64,000 nt of DNA from Luzula sylvatica (GCA_946800325.1 OX326960.1:53466855-53530854); one strand, 5' to 3'; positions 35,290-47,326 are shown, counted from the stretch's first letter. Translations and numbers: made by a program. Notes: generated from the sequence alone by a model not told the origin.

Positions 35290-36710
35290 GTACTTGTTTT
35301 CGGTTCCGGAGCTAGGTTTTTGATTTCTTCTTGGCGTCGATCGAGTTCGATCAATCTGTGAGTGTAATTCTCACTCTTCTCTAATTAAAATCGTATATTA
35401 TAATTATTTATATATATTTTGATTAAAACGAATTTTATTCCAAAAAGTGTATTGAATTACGAAAACGTATATTATTTCGTTTATGATATAGTGATATTTC
35501 GAGAAATTGATTTCAAATTAGAGGATTTGATAAATAAAATGAATTTGGATAATGATTTTCAATTAACGATTCGAACTTGATATTAGTGATATATTTGGAA
35601 CCGATTTGAATAACAGGTACAACGATTTATGATTTTGAATGATTTGTGAAATTATGATTTTGAATTTGGATTTTCATTCCAATATAGAAAGTATATTTCG
35701 AATTTGTTTCCAGAAATGATTTGCGCTAAAAAGCGTGTTTCGTTTTATGAAAGTTATTTAGTAAATTATATGATTATAATATTTTATTATGAGAAAGACT
35801 TTATTTGGATAAAGAGTAAACAAGATTTAGGATTTTGAAGAGGGTCTCCGAGAGACTCTATATATATGTAGAAATTTTATTTGGATAAAACGTAAGTCGG
35901 GCTTACGATTTTTAAAGAGGGTCATATGAGAACATTACATGGCTCATCCGGTATGTTTTAGTTTGTTAGGTGTAGTGTCGCGTGACCCCGTGTCGCTCTT
36001 TGGAGGGAATTGCGTAGCTAACTTGATGTAGTGCAAAGTCCCGACCCATGAGGGGTTTGGCTGTGGCGCATGGATATCCAGTCGTCGGGTGGATGTGTTC
36101 CCCTCTTGTTATGTTCCAGCCCGTGTGTGATTCGCTATCAGCTCGGATTGGCACTTCAGTCGAGAGTTATTTGCGCCCTCACCCCGGATAAAAGTATTAG
36201 TACGTATATGATTATATACGAAGATAATTGATTTGATTTCGATTTAGAGTTTGAAAAACCGGGGCAAGTATTTTGAGATATATTTGGAAAAAAGATACGA
36301 TTTGAAGTTATACGATATTATTTTATGAACTCATTTGAAAATTACTTATTTTAGTTATGACTATTTTTAACGAGGTTTCACTCACTTAGTCACTTCCGTG
36401 ACTAATCTTTTCGATTTACATATTTTTAGTACAGGTATCGAAGGTCAAATATCGGGAGTTGCGGGTACCTCGATAGTGAGAACGCCTACGTTATCTGAAT
36501 TTCGTATTAATATATTTTATGCTTCCGCAATAGTTTTGTATTATTATTTTAATTCCGTAATGTATGTATATATGTGTGTGTTGTTGTTGTTGTTTTCGAA
36601 TCAGTTTAGTATCTTGTTTTGTGATGTTTTCATATGAGAGCATGTGGTATACGAGTTGTATACTGGCGGGTTGCCGCACCCTTTTCCATTTTTATATTTG
36701 GGGTGTGACA
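35290..36710 (+). mobile_element. Possible solo LTR or LTR fragment
   Basis: Several features resemble a gypsy-type LTR: a GC-richer core (35960-36190), an ordered promoter-like to leader-like transition, CACTTCCGTGACTAATC, and an end reading GGGGTGTGACA (to 36710). No matching start, target duplication, primer site or coding sequence was found, so this is only a suggestion. Confidence 0.25.
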
Positions 36711-37736
36711 CACAGGACATTCATTTGTCAGGGGATGTGGGAGGGAGGGAGGGAGTGGCTAGAGCTTGATTCAACTATTTAAAATGAATTGACAAAAAGA
36801 ATTAGCCTATATGTCAGAATAGGAGTCCCAGCTAAGAGTGATGTAGCAGACCTATGTTTCATTAATACATCATTTTCCATTCGTACAATTCCCCCTCAAA
36901 TAGACATTCCTAGAATACTTTTTACAATACAAATACACCCTCAATGTAAGCTCATTCTACAAACCATCATAGTTTCTCATTCTACAATCCATAGCAAGGT
37001 TATGTTCAGCTGGGGATGCTTCCGAAAATATTGAGGAGATGTTAATGAAGTAAAACTTTTTCTTAGTTCATTTCGAGGCAATATTTATTAAGATTATAAT
37101 TCAAAATTTCAAATTCAAAATTTGGATTGTGAATAATTCATATCATTCTAGCAACATATGGATAGTAAAAGGAGGTTTCCTTTGTGATGGTAATTTTCAT
37201 TATTAATTTCTTTATTATTCATCTTTAATTTATATTATGAAGTAAATATTTCAGTTTTATTTTATTATTTTACAGTAATATGTTACATTTATTGATATAT
37301 TATTTTACATTTGCAAGGTTATTCCAAATTGATAATATTATTCATCTACACGTCGTTCCCTTCTTTGAGGGTTCGTAAGATGCTCTTCTACTTCTTCCAT
37401 AATCTGGTTACTTTCCCGGTTAAGCACACCTGGCTAAACTGAGACTCCGCCATTATATGGTGAAGCTCGAAGTTCATAGAGAACATGATAGTTTCTACAC
37501 GTACTCCTCATCATGTGGAGGAGTTGCTCGTATTTCATCACGTGGTATCAACGGTCAGGAAAATGACTTTGAGGGTTTGATCATTAGAGTACATGGTAAT
37601 GTGTTGGTGTAATGATGTTAATCACCTGGCGTAGTATTAGTATTTAATGTAATGAAATTCCTTATTATGAAATATATAACACTATGTGTTGATGTAATGA
37701 TGTAATGAAACGTGCTATATTTCTGTCCGCTAGTTG
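36711..37736. other. Intergenic sequence
   Basis: AT-rich with no supported gene. It contains one word shared with the dispersed repeat at 29349 (GTTTCTCATTCTACAATC). Confidence 0.45.
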
Positions 37737-38345
37737 TAATATCATTTTTTGATGGAAAATATAATGACACTAGTATAAGTATTATTATATTTGATAAGAA
37801 AAAAAGGTTAGATTTTTCTTATTACAATAAAAAAACATAATTTAAATGCTCGCCACGTAACGCGAGCATTATCCAGCTAGGTGTAATATCATTTTGCAAC
37901 GGGCTATTTCTGTTCAAAATATAATAGAAATATAAATCAGTTTATACATCTAAATAACTTTCTTAAACTTATAAACACCCTATCAAATTGTATTTTTATT
38001 TTATAAAATTAAAAAAACATGTGATATAAAATAATTTGTATTTACGTTTATTATAAATTAAATTTTGATATTATTTATTAAATTACTTGCACTATTAATA
38101 TCAATTTTTGATGGAAAATATAATGACACTAGTATAAGTATTATTATATTTGATAAAAAAGATTAGATTTTTCGTATTACAATCAGAAACATAATTTAAA
38201 TGCTCGTCACGTAGCGCGAGTATTATCCAGCTAGGTGTAATATCATTTTGCAACGGGCTATTTCTGTTCAAAATATAATAGAAATATAAATCAGTTTATA
38301 CATCTAAATAAATTTCTTAAACTTATAAACACCCTATCAAATTAA
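37737..38345 (+). repeat. Tandem duplication with two Helitron-like 3' ends
   Basis: Two copies about 364 bp apart share GATGGAAAATATAATGACAC, AACATAATTTAAATGCTCG and AAATATAAATCAGTTTATAC. Each contains a hairpin (GCTCGCCACGTAACGCGAGC; GCTCGTCACGTAGCGCGAGT) followed by ATTATCCAGCTAG (ends at about 37881 and 38235). Hairpin plus CTAG resembles a Helitron 3' end, but the next base is G rather than T. Confidence 0.6.
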
Positions 38346-40139
38346 GTGAAAAATATTCCAAACAATTGATTCTATTAATATTTGAGGGGTTCGAAAGTTT
38401 ATTCTGGGGTAAATATTAAGTGAAAAATATTCTATTAATTCCAAACCATTTATTCAATTAATATTATACTCAAACAATATTTTAATCAAATGATATCATT
38501 GCTATACTATCTTGTCGATTGACATTTGATCAACTAAGAATCAAAATGAGCGTTGAGTTACAATTAAGTGTATGAACCTTAGAAACACTAACTTTAATAA
38601 AAATGTCACGGCCCACATTAAATGCTTGTGTGTATGTTCTAGGGTAAATATTAAGTTAAGTGGTATTTTCTTTTTATCTTTTACGGTTTGGGACTCACAG
38701 TACCTTTTTTTAACATGTAGACAATATCTTGTCGATTCAGAGACCATTGCACGTTTTTTGACATGTAAATATTTTTGACTCAACAAATATGTAAACAATA
38801 TCTTTTGTATAAAACTTTTTGTTGACATGTATAACCAAAATTTAGGAGGGAAAATTATTTTAGGTGCAAAATATCCCCCTCCCCCTCCCTTTTTGACATA
38901 ATAGATACAATATACATATGGAGACTTCATAGCACTTTTTATCATTCCGCAAAACAACTAATTAAGCAAAAGAGGGATTTTTCGGATAGAAGGAGAAGGA
39001 GGAACTCGGCCAAAGCGAGGGAGAGGAGGATAAGAATCTTGTGTTTTCTCTCTCGATAAAGGTAACTTTGTTGCTTCTTCTTTTTTAATTAACTTTGTTG
39101 GTTCTTAGTCTTTTTTTTATGAAAGTTGCTTCTTAGTCTAGAATTAATGTTCAAAATAGAAGTTGTATATTTTTGTTCAAATCGAAGTTGTACCTCGATT
39201 TAGTCTTAGAAATCATGTTGAAAAATGTAAGCAAGAGTAACGTGACAAGTGCGGCAAGTCGCGTTATCAACCTGTATCTGAAAACCTTACTCGTGCTAAA
39301 CGAGAGTAGAGAGATCTCTGTTATATTCCCAAAGATTATCCTCTCATGACATTTTTCCTATATAAAGCTTCTATCATACACCATTTTGATAAAAGGGTAA
39401 TTTAGGAACAAAAATATTTACATGTACGAATATTCTCTCCAATTAATTTGTTGCCTATTATTTCCTCATCTTTCGCTCCTTTCTTAGCTTGATTTGTTGC
39501 CTTTTATCTCCTTTATTAGCATGTATTACGTCCTTTTAACAATATACTAATTAATATGTATAAAGTTTTTGATAAAATAAATCTAAATGAAATATTTCAT
39601 CAGGAAATGTGTTTATTCAAATTATGACACATATTTTGAGATACAAAGTTCATCTGACTTATTTATTATTAATATGGATGAATAAATATGTCAAATAGCC
39701 TTCCTATATTAACAATGCAAATTAACAAAATAATGTGGAAATAATAATTAAAACAATAATTAACACAATTAAGACTAGCAATGCATTTACAGAAAAATAA
39801 CATAAATTAACAGCTAAGCTAATTATAGTAACAATACATTTACAATAATTAGAATTAATGAATAGCTAATGATAAGAAGGAGAGTAACTGATTTTATATT
39901 TTTGTCCTTTTTTGGATGTATGGTAAGAAAAAATCACATTAAAGGATTTAATTGTGGCCACTAGATTGACCTCAATTTGCTATCTCAATCGTTCAATTAC
40001 AAAAGGGTGTATAGTACAAAAAAATGGGTGTATGATAGAACTCCCCTTTTTGTTTATTTTTTCAACTTATATGTTTCCATGTTATATATATTTTACTCAT
40101 AATGTGTCTTTTTAACATGTATAGAAAAAGGATGAGCAA
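38346..40139. other. Intergenic sequence
   Basis: Mostly AT-rich. It includes one copy of the dispersed repeat (38500-38720) and a purine-rich then CT-rich patch near 38985-39060 that looks like a gene leader but is followed by no coding frame. Confidence 0.4.
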
Positions 40140-40319
40140 TCGTAGGTGCATTGGTCCCACGGTTTTGAAGCGTTTTACGAAGTCATAAAGGGAACTATAA
40201 TCTTCTTGCGGGACTTGGCGTAAACTCGACGAGGACCGAGGCAGTGCCGAGGAGCGCGAAAGTCAACATGAAGAAAACAGTGCAAGTCGCGAGAAGCGTG
40301 GAACTCGTGAATGTCCTGG

Positions 40320-40660
40320 CACTACAACAGATGGGCTTATCGGCGACGGGGCCAGCTCTTCAGCGACGGGCCAACGCAGATAAAACGTACTTTCTGCGAC
40401 GGGCTGACGCTATTCCTCTTTTCCGACGGCCCGACGCACTCACCGACGGCCCGTCGCTACTCTTCAAACCCATCGCAGAAGGTCTTTTCCAACGGCTAAA
40501 TTTCCGTCGGCCCGTCAGAGAAGATGTAAACTTGAGCGTCGGGCCGTCGGTGCAGATACTGCCCGTCGCTGAAGATCCAGCCCGTCGGTGAAGACTCTGC
40601 CACGACTCATCGCTGAAGACTAGGGCCCGTCGGTGAAGCTTAGCTGCGGCCCGTCAGCTA
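40320..40660 (+). mobile_element. CACTA-type left end with subterminal repeats
   Basis: CACTACAACAGATGGGC begins at 40320 after TGG, and about 340 bp of GCGACGGGCC / GGCCCGTCGC words in both orientations follow. This is the usual CACTA layout of a terminus plus arrayed transposase-binding repeats. The same family's end is at 52466 in the same orientation. No right end was found, and LTR-like sequence starts soon after, so this copy is probably truncated. Confidence 0.65.
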
Positions 40661-40751
40661 AATTTCTCTCTCTCTTTGGAGCCCCTCTTCCACCCCAGCT
40701 CTAAACCCTAACCCAGCCGCCTTCCACCCCTAACCCTAATGTAGTGCCCCC

Positions 40752-40819
<68 letters not shown>

Positions 40820-40904
40820 ATGGTCTCCTGCCTTCCCTCAAAGCTGCCTTATAAGGGGTTCGGGTAAGTTCCGCTGTGCAATAAGGTTGTCCGAAAACCT
40901 AACA
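40661..40904 (+). mobile_element. 3' part of an LTR
   Basis: The LTR is recognised because it ends ...CCTAACA one base before an initiator-Met-tRNA primer-binding site. It contains a long CT tract and a TATAAGG word (40850-40856). Its left part may include 40140-40319, before the CACTA end. Neither the start nor a partner LTR was identified. Confidence 0.55.
40755..40816. repeat. (CT)n microsatellite in LTR
   Basis: About 30 CT units lie inside the LTR-like sequence. Nearby CCCTAA words are leader-like, not telomeric arrays. Confidence 0.95.
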
Positions 40905-40905
40905 G

Positions 40906-40918
40906 TGGTATCAGAGCC
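40906..40918 (+). promoter_or_regulatory. Primer-binding site for initiator Met-tRNA
   Basis: TGGTATCAGAGCC is complementary to the 3' end of plant initiator methionine tRNA, and one base separates it from the LTR end. It would prime minus-strand synthesis. No gag frame follows within the next kilobase; a minisatellite does instead. Confidence 0.8.
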
Positions 40919-41022
40919 ACGTGTATCGTTTATTAGATCGATTTAGTATATTAGATGTACTAGTTTAGAGTTTCTAAGAATTATAAAACTACATATGTAT
41001 TTTTGATTAATATGATGCAACA

Positions 41023-41408
41023 GAAGGTGCACTGTCTCACGCAGAGATTTATTGCATGAGATGCAAGATATTATTCTGTTTGAATGAGGATATTATTCTG
41101 TTCAAACAGAAGGTGCACTGTCTCACGCAGAGATTTATTGCATGAGATGCAGGATATTATTCTGTTTGAATGATGATATTATTCTGTTCAAACAGAAGGT
41201 GCACTGTCTCACGCAGAGATTTATTGCATGAGATGCAAGATATTATTCTGTTTGAACGAGGATATTATTCTGTTCAAACAGAAGGTGGAATGTCTCACGC
41301 AGAGATTTATTGCATATGATATAAAGATTATTCTGTTCGAACGGGGATATTATTCTGTTCGAACGAGAATATTATTCTGTTTGAACCAGGATATTATTCT
41401 GTTCTATG
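41023..41408. repeat. 86-bp minisatellite, four copies plus a 21-bp tail array
   Basis: Copies start GAAGGTG at 41023, 41109, 41195 and 41281, exactly 86 bp apart, with few differences. The fourth decays into shorter units of about 21 bp built on GATATTATTCTGTTCGAACG. It lies just after the primer-binding site, in the leader region of an LTR element. Open frames through it are incidental. Confidence 0.92.
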
Positions 41409-43783
41409 AAGTTCCTATTTGGAGTTCTTATTTGGAGTCCCAATCTTATTCGTTGATTAAATTTGATGAAGGGACCAGATGGAAGAAGAGAACACGCTGC
41501 CCAGATTTTTCTCCTTTGCCCTAACCCTAACCCTTGAGACCGCATAGATAGAAGAAGAGAACACGCTGCTCTCTTTCTCTCCAAAGCTTAACCGCTTCCA
41601 CCCCTCTCACGATTCTTCTCCAGATCTCGCCAAAGACCTCTCTCCTTTCTTTGAATTTCTCGCCATGCCAGATTTGATCCTCTATACATGCCTGATACGA
41701 TCTCTCGGTCATACACCTTTCATTTGTTGAGACCCTCTCGCCATGCTTGGCACGACCAGAGACCTTCAAGGTTTCAATCAATTAAGCACTGGTGCGATGG
41801 ACACTCTTCAAGACGATGGCTATAGATCCTCGACGCCTTGAATTTTTGATGTGTTCAGTTAGGAGGTTCAAACGGCTGATCCCCAATTGGAATTGCAATT
41901 GGATGAATTATATTGCAATATGCGTGACTTAGCTCGAGCGAAAGCTGCAAAATCGTCATTAAACCTCATATTTGAATCGGAAAGATGAGTGTACAATGTC
42001 GGCTGGAGCGATCTTACTATCGCTGCGTCAAGTGCATAGCTCTACTAGATGTAAACGAGATCTTTCTCATGTTTTATTCTCGGTGATCTTATGGTTCTTC
42101 GTCCGAGCTTCCTTACTGAAAATTTTGTTGCCTGCTCGAGGTCCTGAATTATCCTTCCAAGGTGATGGCCAGAGACTCGACGTCTAATTTTGGACGTTTC
42201 CTGGTAGGAGAACGTCAACGATTTATCCCCAATTTAGGTTGTAATACAACAATTTCCGTCTAAAATCCATCAAAAAAGCTACACTTAAATCAGCAAGTAT
42301 TCATCTTTTTATTATTTTTAGTAAAAAGTATTCATCTTCTTATAATTTGTTGATGGTAATTTTTCTAAATGGAGGATCATCGATCGAGCTATTGGAATTG
42401 GCCCATTAACTTCTGGACATCGAAAGAGTCGTAAACGTTTTGACGAGCTTAGGGCAGCACTGGATGACATGGGCATCGAGGGAGTCGTAGACGTTTGGAC
42501 GGTTTAGGACCTGTCCATCTCGACGAGCTTCGATAGAAGGCCTTCCATTAATTGGGACTGTATTGGGGTTCATGGATTTTCAGATTATTTATGTTATTAT
42601 GTTTGTTAGGTTTTTTAGGGGTATATGTGTAATTATTCTTTTACATTCATTACTTGATCGATTTCGAGCTATAATTCTAGGATTTGATATTGAGATGTAA
42701 AAATAGTTTGTAAGAGACAAGTTATAAGATAGTTTGTTGTAAAATTTATTGTGAAGTTAGCAATTTGATGTATTCTTTTTGCAATTTTGTCAAACCGGCA
42801 AATTCATACCTATAATAAATATTCTCTTATTCGATTATACATATCGTAACAGAAATCACGACTATCCATCACTACAAAGATAAACAATTCTATATACACT
42901 ATATCGCAATACATACACCTCAATTAACCATCTCTAACCACTCAAAAAATACTCTCCATTACAATCATAAGACCTACATATTGCAATATATTACATTCAA
43001 TAAACTATACCCTAACCATCACCATAACACATATTATCACCCAATTTCTCTCAACTAATTACATTTCAAAAAAACATATTGTATCCCTCACAGGCCTCAA
43101 ACCATACTGGTACCAGTTAATGCAGGTACAGTTATACCAGTTCTGGTACCCGTCAATACTGGTCGCTGAATTCATTAATGAATTCTAGCCATTCATACAA
43201 GTCCTGAACTGAATAAAATAAGCAAGCAAATTTCGAAAATGAACAATTTTGCAAGAGGGAAGAGAAGATCAAGTCTTGCGAAGGTGAATTTTTGGTGATG
43301 TGCAAATTGCAGCCTTTGCTCCCGTTCTGTATCGAGAATGGCCCGATGAGTTCGCAGGATTCCGCTAGACATTCCATCTGCATATAACAACTTTAGTTAA
43401 AACCTCACCTTTCATGATTACGTGCTAGTTATCAAACAAATTAATTGGCATTGATATGTGAAAAAACGACTTCAAGAAGCAATGCCTTAACCTTATTCCA
43501 CTCATTTTTTATGCATGGTATTTCAAACAAAAGTACGTTGTACGAAGCCACATCAGGTTTCTGCCCCCATTTTGACATTTTTGTCGAATCTGAGTTGTTT
43601 CCTGGGAAAATCGAGCAAAAATAGAGCCGTTTCCTGGTAAAATCGAGCAAAAATAGCCGTTTCCTGGTTGGGCGTCTTTCCTGGCAAAATCGAGCATAAA
43701 ATCGGGTCGTATACCAGGTGCTTGTAAAGAGGGCGAATAATTAATTACATTACTAATAGTAAATTGATGATGAATTAGTTTGT
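41409..43783. other. Non-coding sequence, partly LTR-element leader
   Basis: GC-richer, CT-rich patches occur at 41510-41800 and 41970-42200. AGAAGAGAACACGCTGC recurs at about 41481 and 41550. A stretch at 41408-41470 matches 48365-48430 in inverted orientation (GTTCCTATTT.GAGT, GGAGTCCCAAT). A 'ggtac/ctggtacc' patch lies at 43105-43160. No frame encodes a recognisable domain. Confidence 0.4.
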
Positions 43784-43793
43784 TTTAAGGATT

Positions 43794-46700
43794 TTTTTTT
43801 TTTTTTTGAAAAAGATTAGAGTGGGCTTTATTGTCCCACTTCCAATCTGTTACGCGTATATTAAAAAAATATTTTTTACGACTCTATTACACGTAATTCA
43901 TCCACTACTATTCCTATACATCTTATAACTTTTTCCAACAAAAAACATAAACTAATCTAAAACAAAAATACAAACTTATATACTTACTAATCACATTTAC
44001 AAATCATCTTGTGAACTGATAAGTGCTTTCCCCCATCTTCGGCCCATTACTTCTCTTAAAAGCCCACTTTTCCAAATTCTTTTCTATCATCTCTCTTCAC
44101 GCTTTTATCTCTTTTCATTCTACCTTCTTCCTCTATCGTCCAGAGCTTCACTTTCTCGCCGCTATCTCCGACCTTCCACTCATCTCCTTTCTTCGCTTAT
44201 TCTTCCACTCCTCTTCTGCCCATCTTTGAAGAGTTATTTCATCCCGAATTTCTTCAACGATTTGTTGGCCTCTTTTCTCTCCCCCTTCGAAGGTTCTTCT
44301 ACAGCGTTCTCTCCATATGGCGTGCGAAAAGAAGGCCGCCTCCTCCCTTTCATCTGTTCTAGCTTTATCCTTGAAGCAAATTGTCCACGCCGCCTCCTTA
44401 TCGGAAAGGATTTGGTTTTGAATCATTTTCGAAGCCTGTAATTGCCTCCAAATCGCCTCTACTTCTCTACAACTCCCTTGCATGAGATGTGCTGCCGATT
44501 CTTCAGCTCTCCCACACATGGTACACCGATTTACCAGGTACCAGCCTCTTTTTTTCAAATTATCTGTAGTAAGTATGGCTTTTTGCATGCATAACCACAA
44601 AAAGATTTGAATTTTTAGGGGTATTTTAATTTTCCATATGAATGCCAATTTTTCCTCAATCGGCTCCATATTTTTCTCAATTAAATCTAAATAGCAGCGT
44701 TTAACTGTGAATTTTCCTTTTGGATCCTTTTTCCAATTTAAGCTGTCCACTTCCTCTTTGTTCAATTTAATTGATTTAAGTAATTCTGACAAATTCTTCA
44801 GTTGATTAGATGCTTTGACGGATAAATCATGCCTCAAATTTATCCAATGTTCTAAACCTTCTCTTAGTATATCTTCTAATGTACCATCTATTCTCTCAAC
44901 ATAGCTTTTCAAGCATGCATATGAGGAAGATAAAACCCCTTCATTGCTCCACTGACTATGCCAGAAATTTATGGACTCTCCATTCCCAACTTTAAATGTG
45001 ACATTATCATAAAACCCCTCCAATAAATTCCTTATGTCTTTCCAGAAATAAGAATCCTGTTTCCTCTCAATCTCCAAGCTATCTCTATTCAGATTACTTA
45101 CTAGAGACCCCCAATTTAAAGAATTCTCTTTCTTAATGTGGAAGAACTTCCAAATCCATTTCATGAGAAGAGCCTTATTGAATTTTTCCAGATCAATAAT
45201 CCCTAGTCCCCCCTTATTTTTAGGTTTTATCACTTTTTCCCATTTAACCAAATGATATCCTTTTTCCTTATGCCCCTTCCACAGAAAGTTTTTTCTAATT
45301 TTATCCATTTTTTCTATGACCCATTTGGGAATCTTAAACACTGACAAATAGAACACAGGAATGGTTGATAATACTGAGTTTATCAGGGTCAATCTTCCTC
45401 CAATTGTCAGTAAAGCACCCTTCCAATTACTCAATTTCTTTCTCAACTTCTCAATTAGGTTTTTGTAGAAATCTTTGTTAGGTTTCTTAAAGTGCAAAGG
45501 TAACCCTAAATAATTGAAGGGTAATGCACCTATAGGACAACCTAACTCTTTGGAGATTTCATTCATATCTTCTTGAGATTGACCCACCAACACAATATTA
45601 GATTTATCATAGTTTATTCCTAAGCCAGAAATTCTCCCAAATAGATTTAAAATTCCTTTAACTCTTTTCACTTGTTCCATTTCTGGTTTAAGAAAAAATA
45701 GAGAATCATCAGCATAATGCAATGACATGAAGATTTTCTTTATTGGCTTATCCAGAATTCCTTCATTGCTCAATTTCTCTATGATCCTTGCAAGAGTATC
45801 TATCACAAGAATGAAAAGATGTGGTGATAAAGGGTCCCCTTGTCTCACTCCTCTATTTAGGTGTATAGTTTTACCAGGGACCCCATTGAGCAAGATCTTA
45901 GTACTTCCTTTCAGCGCACATGTTTTTATCCTCTCAATCCAGTAATCACCAAAGCCTCTAGCTTTTAAGATTTCAATCAAGCAATCCCATGAAACCAAAT
46001 CAAAAGCTTTTCTAATATCTGCTTTAAAAATCAATAAAGGAGAATTAGAGACTTGTGCTTTGTGTAGTACTTCCCTTGCATAAATAAAACTATCACTTAA
46101 TTCTCTCCCTTCCATAAAACCTGTTTGATTACCTTGAATTAGATCTCCTATCTTCTTTTTCAATCTATTCGCCAGGATTTTAGAATAAATTTTTTGCACA
46201 CTACTTATCAAAGATATGGGTCTAAACTCTTTAGGATCATTAGCTCCATCTTTTTTGGGTATTAATGCCAAATAAGATTCATTGAATTTGCCTAGGCCTT
46301 CAAGAATTGTATCACTATTGAAGATCAACAGTAATTCATCTTTGATTTGGGGTATAAATGCCTTATAGAACTCCCCAGTGTACCCATCTGGTCCAGGAGC
46401 TTTATTAATTTTCCAATTTTTAATGACTTCCACAATTTCCTCCGATTTAACATCTCCATTAAGATCTGATAAATCAATTTTATCATTTTCAAATAATTTC
46501 CCCAAATCAATCTCATCCTTTATATTGATCTTCTCTCCTTTACTCCCCATTAATTTCTTAAAAAAATCAAAAAGCAATTCAGCCTTGGTTTTGTGATCAC
46601 TGTGTTCACCTCTTTGATCAATCAAAGTAGCAATTAGGGATTTAGATTTTCTTATTGATGCATATCTCTGAAAAAAATTTGTATTCTTATCTCCTTCATT

Positions 46701-46872
46701 CAACCATCTAATCTTGGATCTTTGTCTCCACAGAATCTCTTCTTTATCTTTTAGCTCATTCAATTTTTCTTTTTACTTTCCTTCTGGTCTAGAGCTCCAA
46801 ATTTGATAAATCTCTTCTATCTTCTTTTTCTTCCAAAGATTTCAGTATCTCCTCACTTCTTGAAAATTTGGG
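43794..46872 (-). mobile_element. 5'-truncated LINE, older copy
   Basis: On the minus strand the element ends in a run of 16 A (T-run at 43792-43807). It is bounded by TTTAAGGATT at 43784-43793 and 46873-46882, a likely target duplication. It holds a long reverse-transcriptase frame but no endonuclease. Upstream of that frame, the reading continues in 46789 and beyond with one stop and a frameshift. The tail motif resembles the remnant at 12718. Confidence 0.75.
44148..46763 (-). CDS. LINE ORF2 fragment: reverse transcriptase and zinc-binding domain
   Basis: About 871 codons without a stop. The N-terminal part has ILWRQRSKIRWLNEGDKNTNFF, the segment that normally joins endonuclease to reverse transcriptase. 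The RT core contains PGPDG (123-127), FKADIRKAFD (246-255), RGVRQGDPLSPHLF (304-317) and catalytic YADD (350-353). A zf-RVT-type region (LCMQKAIL...CTMCGRAEESAAHLM) lies near 720-770. There is no RNase H domain, unlike the LINE at 18759, so the two belong to different lineages. The start is not a true initiator. Just upstream, the related frame (EEILKSLEEKED...) is separated by a TAG and a frameshift, so the copy is defective. Confidence 0.88.
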   Translation of the reverse strand: MNELKDKEEILWRQRSKIRWLNEGDKNTNFFQRYASIRKSKSLIATLIDQRGEHSDHKTKAELLFDFFKKLMGSKGEKINIKDEIDLGKLFENDKIDLSDLNGDVKSEEIVEVIKNWKINKAPGPDGYTGEFYKAFIPQIKDELLLIFNSDTILEGLGKFNESYLALIPKKDGANDPKEFRPISLISSVQKIYSKILANRLKKKIGDLIQGNQTGFMEGRELSDSFIYAREVLHKAQVSNSPLLIFKADIRKAFDLVSWDCLIEILKARGFGDYWIERIKTCALKGSTKILLNGVPGKTIHLNRGVRQGDPLSPHLFILVIDTLARIIEKLSNEGILDKPIKKIFMSLHYADDSLFFLKPEMEQVKRVKGILNLFGRISGLGINYDKSNIVLVGQSQEDMNEISKELGCPIGALPFNYLGLPLHFKKPNKDFYKNLIEKLRKKLSNWKGALLTIGGRLTLINSVLSTIPVFYLSVFKIPKWVIEKMDKIRKNFLWKGHKEKGYHLVKWEKVIKPKNKGGLGIIDLEKFNKALLMKWIWKFFHIKKENSLNWGSLVSNLNRDSLEIERKQDSYFWKDIRNLLEGFYDNVTFKVGNGESINFWHSQWSNEGVLSSSYACLKSYVERIDGTLEDILREGLEHWINLRHDLSVKASNQLKNLSELLKSIKLNKEEVDSLNWKKDPKGKFTVKRCYLDLIEKNMEPIEEKLAFIWKIKIPLKIQIFLWLCMQKAILTTDNLKKRGWYLVNRCTMCGRAEESAAHLMQGSCREVEAIWRQLQASKMIQNQILSDKEAAWTICFKDKARTDEREEAAFFSHAIWRERCRRTFEGGEKRGQQIVEEIRDEITLQRWAEEEWKNKRRKEMSGRSEIAARK

Positions 46873-46882
46873 TTTAAGGATT

Positions 46883-47318
46883 AATAGCACAATTGAGCTA
46901 TTACTTGAGGAAATTTGGGTTGTATTATCAATTATGGGTTGCAAGCAACAAGATTGAATGAACAGAGGAGAACTTGCCGTCGTACCAGGCGATCGAGGTG
47001 GGTCGTGCCGTCTAGCGAGAGTGGGACAGGAGCGGCATTGGGCTTGAACTAGCTCGTGCCGTGGTACCTCGCTTCTCCTCAACAGCCATTTCTTTTGTCT
47101 GGCCTTGCTTCTTCTCACCAATCGCACATAGTACAGAAAATAATATGCGGATGAGGGATCCCGAGAATGATACAGGTCGTGTGCAGGATTCATCACCGGC
47201 GTTTGACAAGATTATCGATATTCTTCAACTCTGCGCTTGAGCTAGAGCTTGAACCCATCCTTTGTTGGCCGCCATTAAAGAGGGATTGGGAGGAAGCGAG
47301 GAGTTAAAGTTTGGGCAG
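46883..47318. other. Sequence between LINE and hAT
   Basis: A minus-strand frame through here has mixed composition and no known domain. A GC-richer patch at 46975-47080 may be part of an old gene or element, but nothing is identifiable. Confidence 0.35.
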
Positions 47319-47326
47319 GGTGCAGT

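Noticed and set aside
35966..36154. 62-codon frame in GC-richer patch
   Set aside because: It lies in LTR-like sequence without a domain, start context or splice sites.
40695..41535. Interstitial telomere repeats (CCCTAA words)
   Set aside because: Only two to three degenerate units occur at each place within CT-rich leader-like DNA, not an array of CCCTAAA.
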